From Thuidium tamariscinum (taxonomy: Eukaryota > Streptophyta > Bryopsida > Hypnales > Thuidiaceae): DNA of 64,000 nucleotides. The stretch covers positions 47,273,082 to 47,337,081 of the forward strand of contig OX344751.2 in NCBI GenBank assembly GCA_947034885.2. The letters run 5' to 3'. Positions 44,937 through 56,600 of the stretch are shown piece after piece. Below the pieces are notes generated by a model. It did not search any database. It was not told where the DNA came from and saw only the letters and a program-made list of their open reading frames with translations. The number at the start of each line of letters is the position of its first letter. The first letter of the stretch is position 1. Made by a program: the position numbers and the translations under genes.

Positions 44937-46326
44937 CCTCCAAGTGCTCCAACATCCAATTTTGGGACAATTAATAGATGAAGAAATCACTTTTTTTCTA
45001 ATTATTGCTTGGTTGAAAGTTGTTCTAATTTGACAAGAGAGTTTATTAAGTCATTTTCCTATTTAATGGTTGAATTTGATGTTATTATAGTTCAAATATA
45101 AAAGTGTGTTAAGTTGTTGACTATGCCAAAATTGCATTCACTTTAGTTTGAAACTAGATTTGCAAAAATGGCATCATAGATATAAAGAATTTTTTTTCGA
45201 ATCACTATATCAAGAAAAACTCATTTAGAATCTATTCCAACAAATTTTACTAAATAAATGACAATACTTTGCTTGTAATTGAATTTAGAAGGAATTTTAA
45301 AATTTTGCTTTTGAAATTCAAAGAAAAATATTGGTGCCAACATTGGTGAATTTAACCATGTATATGCAATCTAAAACTCAAAATCTACAACCTTTATTTG
45401 TTTATCAATTCCAAAATATTCTTCCAAATAGAACTTTAAGATGATTTTTCTCAAATTACCTATACTTAAGAATCCTCCAATGTTTACATGTTAAAAGGCA
45501 TTAGTTTAAAAACAATGCTTTAGAGGTTGAATTGTTTTTCAAATTGTGCAATGAATTGTACCAAAAACTCTTTTATAATAATACTCTTAGGTTGATTCAC
45601 ATAATCATTTTACAACTATCTAGATGAAGATGATCTAAACACTATTTACAGCTTAAATGCCGGTAGACAGTAGCTTCTCCACTTTCATTGCTAATTGAAG
45701 TTACAAATGAGCTAAGAAGCAAACATATGCACCATTTGTACTCAAACTAGCTTCTAGTACCACCCTAATTCAATCAAACAACTATCCCAACAAGAATTAG
45801 AAGATTCACTGTCCACACTATCCAAAATAATTTCCTTCATCCATCTCATCTCCTTTAATTATGTTAATTCTTAATATTTGTACTATACAAACACCACTAT
45901 ATGTATTTTTATTTTATTTTATTGCAATTTATAGAGTAAGAAATAAAAATTTCAAAATTTTAGGGTCGAATTTTAGTCAATAAGATCTTAATGAATAAAA
46001 ATCCCAAATTCATAGAACTTGTAACATGTTATTCAAGTCAAGATGTACATTCTTCCTATTAAAAAATGAGACATTTTGACTTTCCACATAAAAGTTTTTA
46101 TCTATATACTAAAATCATAACTCCCTCTCTAATATCATAAATGCTACCATTAATACTAGGGTTTAGGGGTGCTTGGTATACTATGCATTCAGTGTATCAC
46201 ATATTGGTAAAACTTTGATATATTTGAATAGAATGTAAGATATTGATTTCAATAAGTCCTTAAAATAATTTTTATAAATATTTTATAAGAATGTTTTCAA
46301 TCATGACTACATGAAAATCTTATTGC
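44937..46326. other. AT-rich stretch without recognisable gene
   Basis: Nothing recognised. Confidence 0.4.
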
Positions 46327-46535
46327 ACTACAAGTAATCCCTGTTATTTTTAGCGCAGCACGCCAGGTAGATTGTGTAGAGGCCGCGTTGCTGAAAACGT
46401 TGAAAAAACACAAGAAAACACAAAAAACGCGTTTTCTGTGTTTTTCAACGTTTTTAGCAACGTAGTTTCAACACAATCTACCTGATGTACTGCGTTGAAA
46501 TTTACAGTGTTTTTAGTGTTTTTCTTCTCGGTTTG
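46327..46535. mobile_element. Short CACTA-like foldback MITE
   Basis: The left end begins CACTACAAG, the usual start of plant CACTA (En/Spm) terminal repeats; the right end has a decayed form (CTTCTCGG). The inner halves are inverted: CAGGTAGATTGTGT, CGTTGCTNAAAACGTTGAAA and the reverse complement of both at 46440-46495. No coding sequence. The three-base target duplication could not be confirmed. Confidence 0.6.
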
Positions 46536-47560
46536 TCATAGAATGTGATATTAAAGAAAAAGAGTAGTAATTTGCAATCACTTTTGTAATATCACTTTTT
46601 ACAAAGAGTGATATTATAAAAATAATGTAGTTGTTGCAATGAAGGTGATATTAAAGAGGATGCACAAGAAGATATAATAGAGGTAGCAAATTCATTGGTT
46701 TGCTTGGCTTAACGTTTCTTTGCGCTTCTATGATTTGGTGCTTTTGTGAATTTTGAGCTTTTATGATATCAATTTTCTATTGCTACTACCAAATGATTTT
46801 GAGAAATTTAATCAATTGAAGCAATTTCGGATTCCACAACAATTATATTGTTTACAAAGTTTTTGAGATTTATAAGTTTTTCTTTTCAATTCTTCAATGT
46901 AGGTTGCCATTTTTTGTAACAATAGAGTCAAATTTCTAATGCATTCTAATGTATGTATATCTTTTATAGTATTCACCATTGTATATGTTTCATGCATCAT
47001 TCATGCATCATTCAATAAATTTCTATTGTACATTAATTTTCAATATATGCTTAGTTATAAAAATAATAATACAAAGATGTTAGTCATTTTTATTTTGAAA
47101 ATTTATTAAAATTTTCGTTCTCCATTCTATCTAATACATAAAAATTCTTATAAAAATCTAATGATGAATGTGTAGCATAGCAAGCACAAACTGCTAGTTT
47201 CCATAGAAATTTCATTCAAATAAAAATGTGTCTTAAAATAGTCTGTTTAAAGTGAAATTCTTTATGAAAGTAGATTCCCTTATGTATTATAACATGTCCA
47301 AATTTCACTTTATAATTTTAATTTTTCACTTGATAAGTTTGTTGTAACAAGTGTTTGTTTTACAATGACTTAGAAAATTTGTTGGTAGCCCTAAAAATAG
47401 ATCTTATCAAACTTTTTGAATATATCATATTGCTTGAACTAATTTAAACTTATGTTTGTATGCATATGCATAAACATTGGTCAAAACTTCATTCTAAATC
47501 TCTTCCTCATTGACTTATACTACTAATTAACAATAATCAAGTGATTTTATAGGTGATTCT
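46536..47560. other. AT-rich stretch without recognisable gene
   Basis: Nothing recognised. Confidence 0.4.
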
Positions 47561-47599
47561 TAAGGGCTAATATGTCTTGTTTTTATACCAATGTTACCA

Positions 47600-47853
47600 T
47601 GTAAAGTTTAGCTGTTCATTTATTGGTAGGACCAATAAAATGAATTTTGGAAATTCCAACCTTATATCTTACAATCTATATAGTAGAAATTTTTTACCTT
47701 TTTTTTACACGTATCCAAAGTACTATACTACAAGATCCTATGGTTATATGTATCAAAAGCTATTAATTTTTCTAAGGTTTGGTAGTTATACTAAAAATGG
47801 TAATTTTGAAGTTTTTACGGAAAAAAACATAGTCAAAAAACTTTTGGAGTTAA
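47600..47853 (+). mobile_element. Truncated TTAA family A fragment
   Basis: Carries the right-hand words of the family (CTTACAATCTATATAG, ACTACAAGATCCTATGGTTA, ATGGTAATTTTGAAG) and ends CTTTTGGAGTTAA. The left part is missing. Confidence 0.55.
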
Positions 47854-49006
47854 AATAGCAAAATCAAGTATAAAAACAAATTTAAAATTGGCCATTTGTA
47901 ACAATTATATAGAAATAGTCATTTACCAAAGAACCACCAAAATAATGTTTTATTATATAGTCAAATTGAAGCTTACTTTATAGACTAATAAACTTTACTA
48001 AATTATTTATTCTTAGAATTCCTTTGGTTATTATCTACAAATCTATTAGAAGACCTCTTAATCTACATTTTAATTCAAATTTTGTTTTGAGGGTAGTAAA
48101 TAGTACAAAGAACCTTCAAATTAGCAAATGTTGTATAAAAACGGGGTTTATTTCTCAAAATTATCCACAAATTAGATAAGGTGTATAACAAACATGAATA
48201 TTTTATTTTAAAAATCTCAAGTCATTTTGAGCCAAAATATAGAAGGTATGGCCCCAAAATAGTTTAGTACATGTTATGTGACACAACTTTGGGACAATTA
48301 TTTTTTGTATTCTTTGTAGGGATAACATTTTCTTTTAAATCACAAACAAATGTTAATATTAAATTTTGAATCATGGGTTTATTTTTAAAAAATAGAGACT
48401 TAACATCAACATTATCAAACGTCCCTTGTACCTTCAACAAAATCATCAAAATACTTTTATTGAAAATAAATGATTGAAGAAAATGATTCACGTTACCACT
48501 AGTATATAGTCCTACAAGATGAAACTAAGTACTTTACTAAAGGATTAAACCAATATAATGTGTAGTGCATATAAAGATGAATGCCAGTATTTCCTAGGAT
48601 TACAAAAGTATTCAACTAATGTAAAATAAATATGCTTATACATACATGTCTTTATGGTTATATCATTTTGAACATATATTTGAATAAAGTAAATGTTATT
48701 TCAAAACTAAAGTTTAAAATGAAAAATAAAAGTTTCTATTTTAAATTCAAAATAGAATTTCAAAATGAATATATATTTTTAAAACCAAACAATATGATGG
48801 TATAATATATATTTTGACTCTTAGAAATTACAATTGTAGTTATTCATCATTTTTTTAAAAGAAAGTTCAAAATGGGATTTAAAATACAACTTGATTAGCC
48901 TTTTTATTATTTAGTTTAAAATACAAAATAATTATAGATATTTCAAAACTTATAATCAAAGATAAGCAAGGTACATCCTCTTTTTTGATGCATGGGTATA
49001 AAAGGA
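47854..49006. other. AT-rich stretch without recognisable gene
   Basis: Part near 47880-48250 recalls the middle of family B (GGCCATTT, CTAATAAACTT-like, GAGCCAAAATATAGA), but ends are lost. No gene seen. Confidence 0.35.
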
Positions 49007-49930
49007 TTAACCCTTAAAGTTTTATGATTATGTTTTAACCAAAATTGCTCCTAAATTGTCATTTCTAGGATAACTACCCAAATTTTTTTTTTTAAATTGG
49101 AATAATTTAACCATAGGATCGTTTAGGGAACTAATTTTTAAAAATGTAGAAAGAATTTCAGAAAATTTCACCATATAGATTGTAAGATATTAGTGTTTGG
49201 AGTTGTAAAAATCCTTTTTTTATCATTGTAAAAATCTAGACAACTATGATTCATAAGGCCTCATTTGTATGAATGTTTTTCAATATGGTTGTTATTCTCT
49301 GGATTAATTCTTCAATTTAAGTTGGCTGTATGCTTGAAAATTTTCAAATCATTTGAAATTGTACAACATGTAAAAAAAAGTAAGTAGAAAAAAGTAGTGA
49401 ACGATTCAAAATACTAAAATGTTAAGAATTTATTTGTTGAATTGAAAAATGCTAATTCCAATGGTACAAATGTTTCAATAAACTATATATACCCTATTTT
49501 ATTTTATTTTTTCAAATATATTGAAAATTGAGTAAAATAAAGGACTTCGAAGTTTTTGATAGAGAAAATAATCTATAACTACCTAGAAACTAAAATTCTT
49601 TATAACTTTTGACTCATTGATCCAAATGGAGTGATTAAAAGCTTTCTACATATATATATAAACCTATAAAAATAATTTGAAATTTTTATTTCCAAAAAAG
49701 TGATTTCTTTAATCTACCCAAACTATCCAAGTTGAGAAACAAACAACATATTATGCAATAACTTTTCAACCATGTAGTCAGAAGTCATGAAAATTGTTGG
49801 GTTTTGAAGATACTCCTCATTTATACCTTCTATTAAAGTTTGGTTATAAACTAGGGAAATCCCTAGTCACACATACCTACCCTAAATCACTATGTTGCTA
49901 GAAAAGGCCCTTTGGTCCTTTGGGGGTTAA
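49007..49930 (-). mobile_element. TTAA family A element, copy 4
   Basis: 924 bp between TTAACCCTTAAAG and CTTTGGGGGTTAA. Matches copies 2 and 5 in reverse orientation (AAATGCTAATTCCAATGGT, ATTTGAAATTGTACAACATG). Confidence 0.7.
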
Positions 49931-50210
49931 GTTATTCAAAGAAATACAATAGTACTCCAAATTGTATATTGAACATCCCTATAAGCTATAAGTTGAATGC
50001 ATGTAAACTTGAAGATATAAGTTTTATGGCCCTTTGAATTAGAAAAAGACATTAAATTTGGTCTTGAAACATTTTGGGAAATGAACAAGCAATTATTTCG
50101 AAAAACTAATAAATCTTAGTCAATATGTTTTAAAATGGTGTACCTTCAAATACAAAAAACCAAAAATAGTTTCATATTCATTTGAAAAGAATATAAAGTG
50201 GAAGATTCTA

Positions 50211-51873
50211 TTAACCCCTAAGTCCCTAAACTTTGTTTTTTGGCAATATAGCAATTTGGAACAACTCACTATAAATGGACTCTTTATTTTTATTTTTAAA
50301 AATTTTCACAAAACATATGACCAAAGAGTTTCTTTAAGTCCCAACAATTTTCATAATTTTTGACTACATAGTTAAAAAGTTATGGCATGATATGTTGTTC
50401 TCTTTGAACAATGGGCAATGTAGACCAAAAAAAAGATTCTTTAAAAATTTCTTTTTGAATAAATAAAAATTCAAAATTGATTTAATAGATTTAAATCTAT
50501 ATGAAAAGATTTGAATCATTCCATTTCAATAAATGGGTCAAAAGTTATAAAGAATCTTAGTTTGGAGTAATTTGTAGATAATTATAGAATCTCTACCTTA
50601 TAATAAATATTTATTTAAATAATTTTTGTATATTTTTAAAGAATAAACCAAATTATAGGGTGGGGTCGTTGCAAGAAACACCTACCAAAAAGCATAGCGT
50701 TTTACAACATAGTCTTTTTTTTTTCGGGAGTACTTTAAAATTAGAAAAATAAGTGAAAAATATGATTCATGTATAAACCTTTAAGAAGAATATACCCTAG
50801 AAAGGAAAAGCATAGGAAAAATCTCTAAGTAGGAAATCCAGATAAGTGCAAAATCTCATGAAAATTAGTACTTCGACATTTTAATTTGTAAAAAATAGTA
50901 AAATCAATTTTAAGAAAAACTAAAAATTGGCCATTTGAGGAAAGTTGATTTTGATGAGATTTGACCAAAAGTTCGATCTTAGAACCATTACCATTGTTCA
51001 AAAATTGCATGCCAAAAAAAAAAATTGTATTCATGTGGAGGATATAAAAAAACATATTTTTTAATTTTTTTTTTGAATTTATAGGTTTTACACCTATGAA
51101 ATAGACCATGAAAGTTTCGTCATCAAATCATTAAATTTAGACACTACAAACGTAATGATAAACATAAACGTAATTTTGTGATGCTCAACAAAAATGTTCT
51201 TTAAATATAAAATGATTTTTTTTAATTTCTGAAAAATAAGGGATCTAATAAACTTCAAGTTAGGTATGTTCAATAAAAATTTCATTTTCATTGGACTTAA
51301 TCTCCAAAAGTTATTGTAGACAACAAAAAAGTGGTTCAAATTGTGACATGAAATAGGACAGGTGTTTCTTGCAATGACCAACTGGTGTTTATTTATTACA
51401 ATATTTTAACCATTGAGATTGGTATTTTTCATTTTTATAAATAAATTTTTTATAATTAGTATTTTAAAGCATTTTTTAGTTATTTTTACTTACTATTTTT
51501 TGTTTCTATATGTTGATTAGTTCCAAATGATTTGAAATTTTTTCAACATATAGCCAACTTACATTGTAAAATGAATTCAAAGAGTAATCATCATTTTGAG
51601 TATTTTTTCATACAAATGTCACCTTGTAAAGTGTAGGTGACCATGTATTTGTAGGGAAAAAAATGATTTTTTCTATTTCAAATGTTAATATTTTACAATC
51701 TATATGGTGAGAATTTCTGAAATTTTTTCCACATCTTTTCAAACCATGGAAATACAAGATCCTCTGGTTAAATATGTCAACAAATGTTTTAAAAAAAAAA
51801 TTGCACTTGTATTAAAAATCACACTTTTTGAGTTTTTTTGGTGGAAACATAGTTAAGAACCTTTAGGGGTTAA
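50211..51873 (+). mobile_element. TTAA family A element, copy 5, split by a MITE
   Basis: Begins TTAACCCCTAAGTCCC and ends CCTTTAGGGGTTAA. Subtracting the 718-bp element at 50661-51378 leaves about 945 bp, the family length. It holds the empty TTAA site (51406-51409) matching the filled site of copy 2. Confidence 0.75.
50661..51378. mobile_element. TTAA-type MITE (family B, copy 4), nested
   Basis: Ends GGGGTCGTTGCAAGAAACACC and the inverted GGTGTTTCTTGCAATGACC. Interior is close to the reverse complement of 23372-24096. It sits inside family A copy 5, so family B was still moving after that copy landed. The host-site duplication is unclear. Confidence 0.8.
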
Positions 51874-54800
51874 ATTAAAAATAAAACTTATACATTAATA
51901 ATATTTGGGAGAATTTTAAATTAATTGATTCCAATGATAAGAATGATATAATAAATAATTAGTATCCTTTATTTAATTTTTGGATATTTTAAAATTCAAA
52001 AGAAAACTTCATATGTTTAGGATACATTTATGGTTGTTGGCAAAATGAAACACCTTATAACTTTAGTCCTACTATTTGTAATTGAATGATCTAAGAATCT
52101 GTTGACCACTAAAGGACCCTAGATAGTTTTCGGGTCAAGAAACATTCAAAACAGTCATTTCTATTCAATGGATCAAAGAACTTAAATTTGTTTTCCATAT
52201 CTAACCTTAGAGGCTTATACTACACTTGAATTTAAATTGATAGAAGAAATTTCAAAAACTTTGACTAGATAGATTTTTGGATATTTATAGTCAAGGTTGA
52301 GGAAGAAGCACTAGAAGAGGTTTTCTTTGTAGCTTAATTGACAAGGTTTTTTGGATTCAAATATTTGTACTATTTATTTCATTATTTTCCTGATTGTTTA
52401 TGTTGAAGGCACAAGTTAATAATATATAAAGGAAACATTCACAAACCAATCCTTCATTTCCACTCATTAAAAAATCATTAGGTATAGCTTAGTTTAGGGT
52501 TTAGGTGCAAGATTTTAGCATTAGAATGAAGAAAAATGTTTTGTTTTTCATAGGTATATATTATATTTGTCTATGGTATATGAAAGAATTTAATTCATTA
52601 CATTGTTTAGATATATGATGTAAAAGTTATAGAGCTTTTTGTTTTGAAGATAATAAAACATACTTCTTCTAAAAACATGTACTAAATTTGTTTCTAAATT
52701 CATTTTTTCAATTTTTTTTAAAATAACAAGTTCTACAAAGTTTTTCTTGCTTACTAAAACAATGCCACTATTTGAATTAGTATATTTAAATTCCACCTTA
52801 GTGCTATTGATGATTTAATTTTTCCTTCATTGTTGAATTTATTCTTACTTAAAATCTTCTTAGAGAATGAAAATCAAATCTGTATATTAATTTGTTTTTT
52901 CAAAATTCTAATTTCAATTATTTGTTGCAGAAAGACTCTAAATTTCAAAGAAGATTTCAACTCTTACAATTAAAAAAAAAATTAAAAAAATCTTATTTTC
53001 ATTATTTTAAACACAATTTTCATGCAAACTATGCTTTTAAATGTTTGAAATTTCTTCCATGCATTGACATGTTAGTTGGGTGTAAGATTGTATCAATAAA
53101 TAAAAGGGGGGGGGGGGAAGTAAATTTTAAGGTGTTTTTATTTTTGCAATGGAAATGGTACTGTTGAAATTTTTTTTTTAACTTAGCAAGGTTTTAGTTT
53201 TTCTAAAGATATTAAACACCAAAATTTTCTTGGAGAAATAATCAAATACAAAATGAACAACTGCAAAATAAAGGATAGTTTTCTACATATCCCCCTAAGT
53301 GATTAAATAGTATGATGATTATCTTCTTATACAAAGACTATTGCCTAAATTTAAATAGATTCATTAAATTGGACTTATATACAAGTTAGATAAATGAACT
53401 TATTAAAGATAGTTAATCTTACAAGTTATTTGATCTTCTTCAAAGTGATAATACTTTTTTTCAATTATTAGTTATTCCATCTTAAATTGAATAAATTTTC
53501 ATGAAAAATTAGGTTATGGAATAGAGAACAAAGTGAAAGTGTTGCAACATTGTGTATTTCCTTGAATTTACAAAGAAAAATATATATTATTTGTTCTTTA
53601 ATGGAAATGTACTTAAGAAGAAGTTAATACTAAGAAAATACTCCCCGTATCCAAAACAATCTTTTAGGTGGACAAAAATGTTTAAGATTCTAAATTCTAA
53701 ATTTTTTTTTTCACTAATTCAATCCATTTAGGAATTTTAGGTAGAGATTCATTGGATTCTTTTCATATTGAAGCTTAGAGTTTTAGAACCCACTTAGAAC
53801 TATAGCATTAACTATATTACAAAAAAATTAAAGGATAGTAGGCAATCATTTTGAGAGGAAGGAATAAATTTGTATCAAAATTTCTAATCAGAGTTATTTA
53901 GATAATGTATAGTTATGTATCTTAAAACAAAAAGCCTATATATTTTCCATTTAAAGTCTAAACCTAAAATTTTGGAAGGTTTAACTTCTTAAATTGTTTT
54001 TCAATATATCTACTTTGAATGGTAAGTAAAATTGACATTTAATTCAAATCATTTTATATTTTATTCTTAGAATTGACATTTAATTCAAATCATTTTATAT
54101 ATATTTTTGGAAGTTTACAAAATTAGATATGAAATTTTAAAGTTGAATTTGTATAAGACTACAACTTTAAAGAATGGATTAGATGATTATGAAAACCATT
54201 TATTTTTATACCATGGTAATTAATAGTTTATACTAATCCAAAAGCACTCATTAGGAGTCAAACTATTGTAGAAGATCTCCACTTTTGACTCAAAATTCAA
54301 AGGATGATTAGTTGTACTATTGTCCCACTTAGAAAGATATTGTATCTTCCATTGGATACTAAATATTTGTGTTGGTGTTTATATAATAAATTGATTGTCC
54401 ACTTCTTTAAATTTATATTATTTGTACATTATCAAAAGCTATGAAAAAGCAACGTATACAAATAGTGTACAATTAAATGGAGATGATTTTAGAGCCTAAA
54501 CACTTTTAAAACCTCCTACCTTTATTGGTCATTTTTGAACTAAATCTAAGAAAAACTACTAAAGTAGAAACTTAAGAAACCCTTGAACCAAAAAGTATAT
54601 TTTCTTTTTAGGCCAATTGAAGTTTATTAGTTTAGATTGAATTCACCAAAGTACATTTGATGACTTTAATCATTGAAGAGATTTGAAGGCAATTGAAGAC
54701 TACATGTTTTTCTAAAATGCCACATCACTAGTATAACGTGGTTGAGAGATTGCCACATTAAAATTTTTTAATTTAATTTAATTTAAATTAATTTTTAATT

Positions 54801-55250
54801 ATTTATCAAATATTTGTTAGATAAAATATAATTTATTTTTTTCATTTTTTTAACTCTTTTTAGAATTTTTGGGAGAAGATTTTCTTAATTATTTATTTCA
54901 AAATTTTTAAAAAATTTAGCTAATAAGATTGATTCAAAGTATTCTAACAATACAAGGAATGAGTTGCAACCTAATCCTAAAACAAGTTTCTTTTGTGGGC
55001 TTGTATGTCATTTATCTAAAGTTTGATTTTAGTCAAATTTAATGAATTTTTTTTCCTTGAATTCTACTTATTATTATAAATTTTTCATTTCAATCCAAAT
55101 AATTTTTAATGTTTGGTTGCAATTCAAAGTTCAAATTCAACAATTTTGGATTACAATCAACTTTTCCATCTTGTTTGTAAATAATAACCTAATTTTGAGG
55201 CTTTGTGAATGTCAACAGATTGAGAGTCTAATAGCTTGTAGCACATCTTA
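51874..55250. other. AT-rich stretch with weak repeat traces
   Basis: A decayed family A-like start (CCACTAAAGGACCC) lies near 52105. A G-rich run of 12 lies near 53106-53117. No gene or complete element recognised. Confidence 0.4.
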
Positions 55251-55259
55251 ATACAATGA

Positions 55260-55560
55260 TTTGACATCCATCTTCCAACAAGAAATTGCAACCATTGATG
55301 TTTGCCTATGCTAATCGAGCAGATTTGGTGTTTGTGGGGGTAGGCTCTTACACAACACCAAACATTAGGGGCAAGTAAATTTCAAAGGCATGTCATAGCT
55401 TGGCCTGGTTGCAACCGGTCAAGAAGCAAGAAGCACAAATATCACAGTGTGTGCTCAACCTTGAGCTATTCCCTTTGTTGAGACCTCTTGGAAGAATACT
55501 GATGTTTACGATGTTGAGAGCTATTGCATCCTCTAGAGGGACCCTTAATAAATAGGGGGT
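55260..55560. other. Possible decayed coding fragment, unidentified
   Basis: Base composition rises here and short traces such as NRADLVFVGVGSYTTPNIR appear in one plus-strand frame, but they are short and interrupted. Family unknown. It may be chance. Confidence 0.2.
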
Positions 55561-55744
55561 CAAAAAATGACTTGTTCATACATTATATAGAAAATCTTCA
55601 CAAAGTAAGTTTCAGGAATATTTACCCTACCTATTTGATTGTAAGGAGAAATAATTTATTACACAATGACTTTTTATACATCCAATCTAAAAGTCTTAAC
55701 ATTACATTCTGTAGTAGTTTGTCACACTGCCTCCCACCGGTTGA

Positions 55745-55770
55745 AATGGTGTGGAATATTCCACACCATT
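55745..55770. repeat. Perfect 26-bp palindrome
   Basis: AATGGTGTGGAAT followed at once by its exact reverse complement. A third half-site (TATTCCACACCAT) lies 18 bp further, at 55788-55800. It could be a protein-binding dyad or the scar of a foldback element. Confidence 0.7.
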
Positions 55771-56084
55771 CCATCCAGTACCAATGGTATTCCACACCAT
55801 TTAGTAACTAAAGTTGCAACTCCAAGAAATTAGGTGATGGGGACTTCACCAAGGGGAAGGTAGTCCATGGGCTACTAAATGTTATGAACCTAGGAACGCT
55901 ATTGGCACCATTTTTTGCATCTAGCAAACTTTCCTAGGTTGATAGATAGGCTTGGTAGTAGTTTTTTTACCTATAATTTTTTGAAAGACCTTTTATGTTG
56001 AATTACAAAGAGTTTCCAATTGAGTGTGTAGTCTAACTAATGTTTGTATTCATGTAATTTTGAAAAAATTATAGAAAACAAATG

Positions 56085-56600
56085 GCAAAATTTACCATTG
56101 TAGTGTGTTTTGAAAAATTTAGAAAATTTGAAAATATCTCCTTGAAATTGACATTTTGTGAGTTGAAGCCTACTAATGAAATGAAGGTCTTTTCTTCTAG
56201 TTTCTGCTCTAATTGGAATTTTAGAAAAATTTATAATATTGAATATTTTATTGCAATTTGAATTCTGGATACATTTTTAATGTTTACTATAACCAATAAA
56301 TAGGTGGACATAGAAGTTGAGTTTTCACCATGGTGTTTATTAGTACAATTTACACACATTGTGAAATTTTCAGATTTTTTGAGGTAGTTTTCTATTTTCT
56401 ATGATTTTTTCTTCATTTTTTCTTCAAAAAATTTCCTAAAAATCTATTTTCCTCAAAAAAATCTGAAAATTCTATGGAGTGCAGGAGACATGTACTTCCA
56501 TCTTTGGAAAAAAATCATACTTGATTGGTTCCTAAATGGTATGAAATTGAGTGACTAGTAAGGGGCTTCTAACCATTGGTCCTAGGACATTAAACCCTAT
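56085..56600 (+). mobile_element. Copy of a dispersed non-coding repeat (partner at 39.6 kb)
   Basis: Reverse-complement partner of 39556-40260. Ends near TTGGTCCTAGGACATTAAACCC, a decayed form of the family A end. Confidence 0.5.

Noticed and set aside
47577-47858. 93-codon plus-strand frame
   Set aside because: Overlaps a truncated family A element and has no domain.
53106-53117. G-run as quadruplex
   Set aside because: A single homopolymer run is more likely a slippage or sequencing feature.
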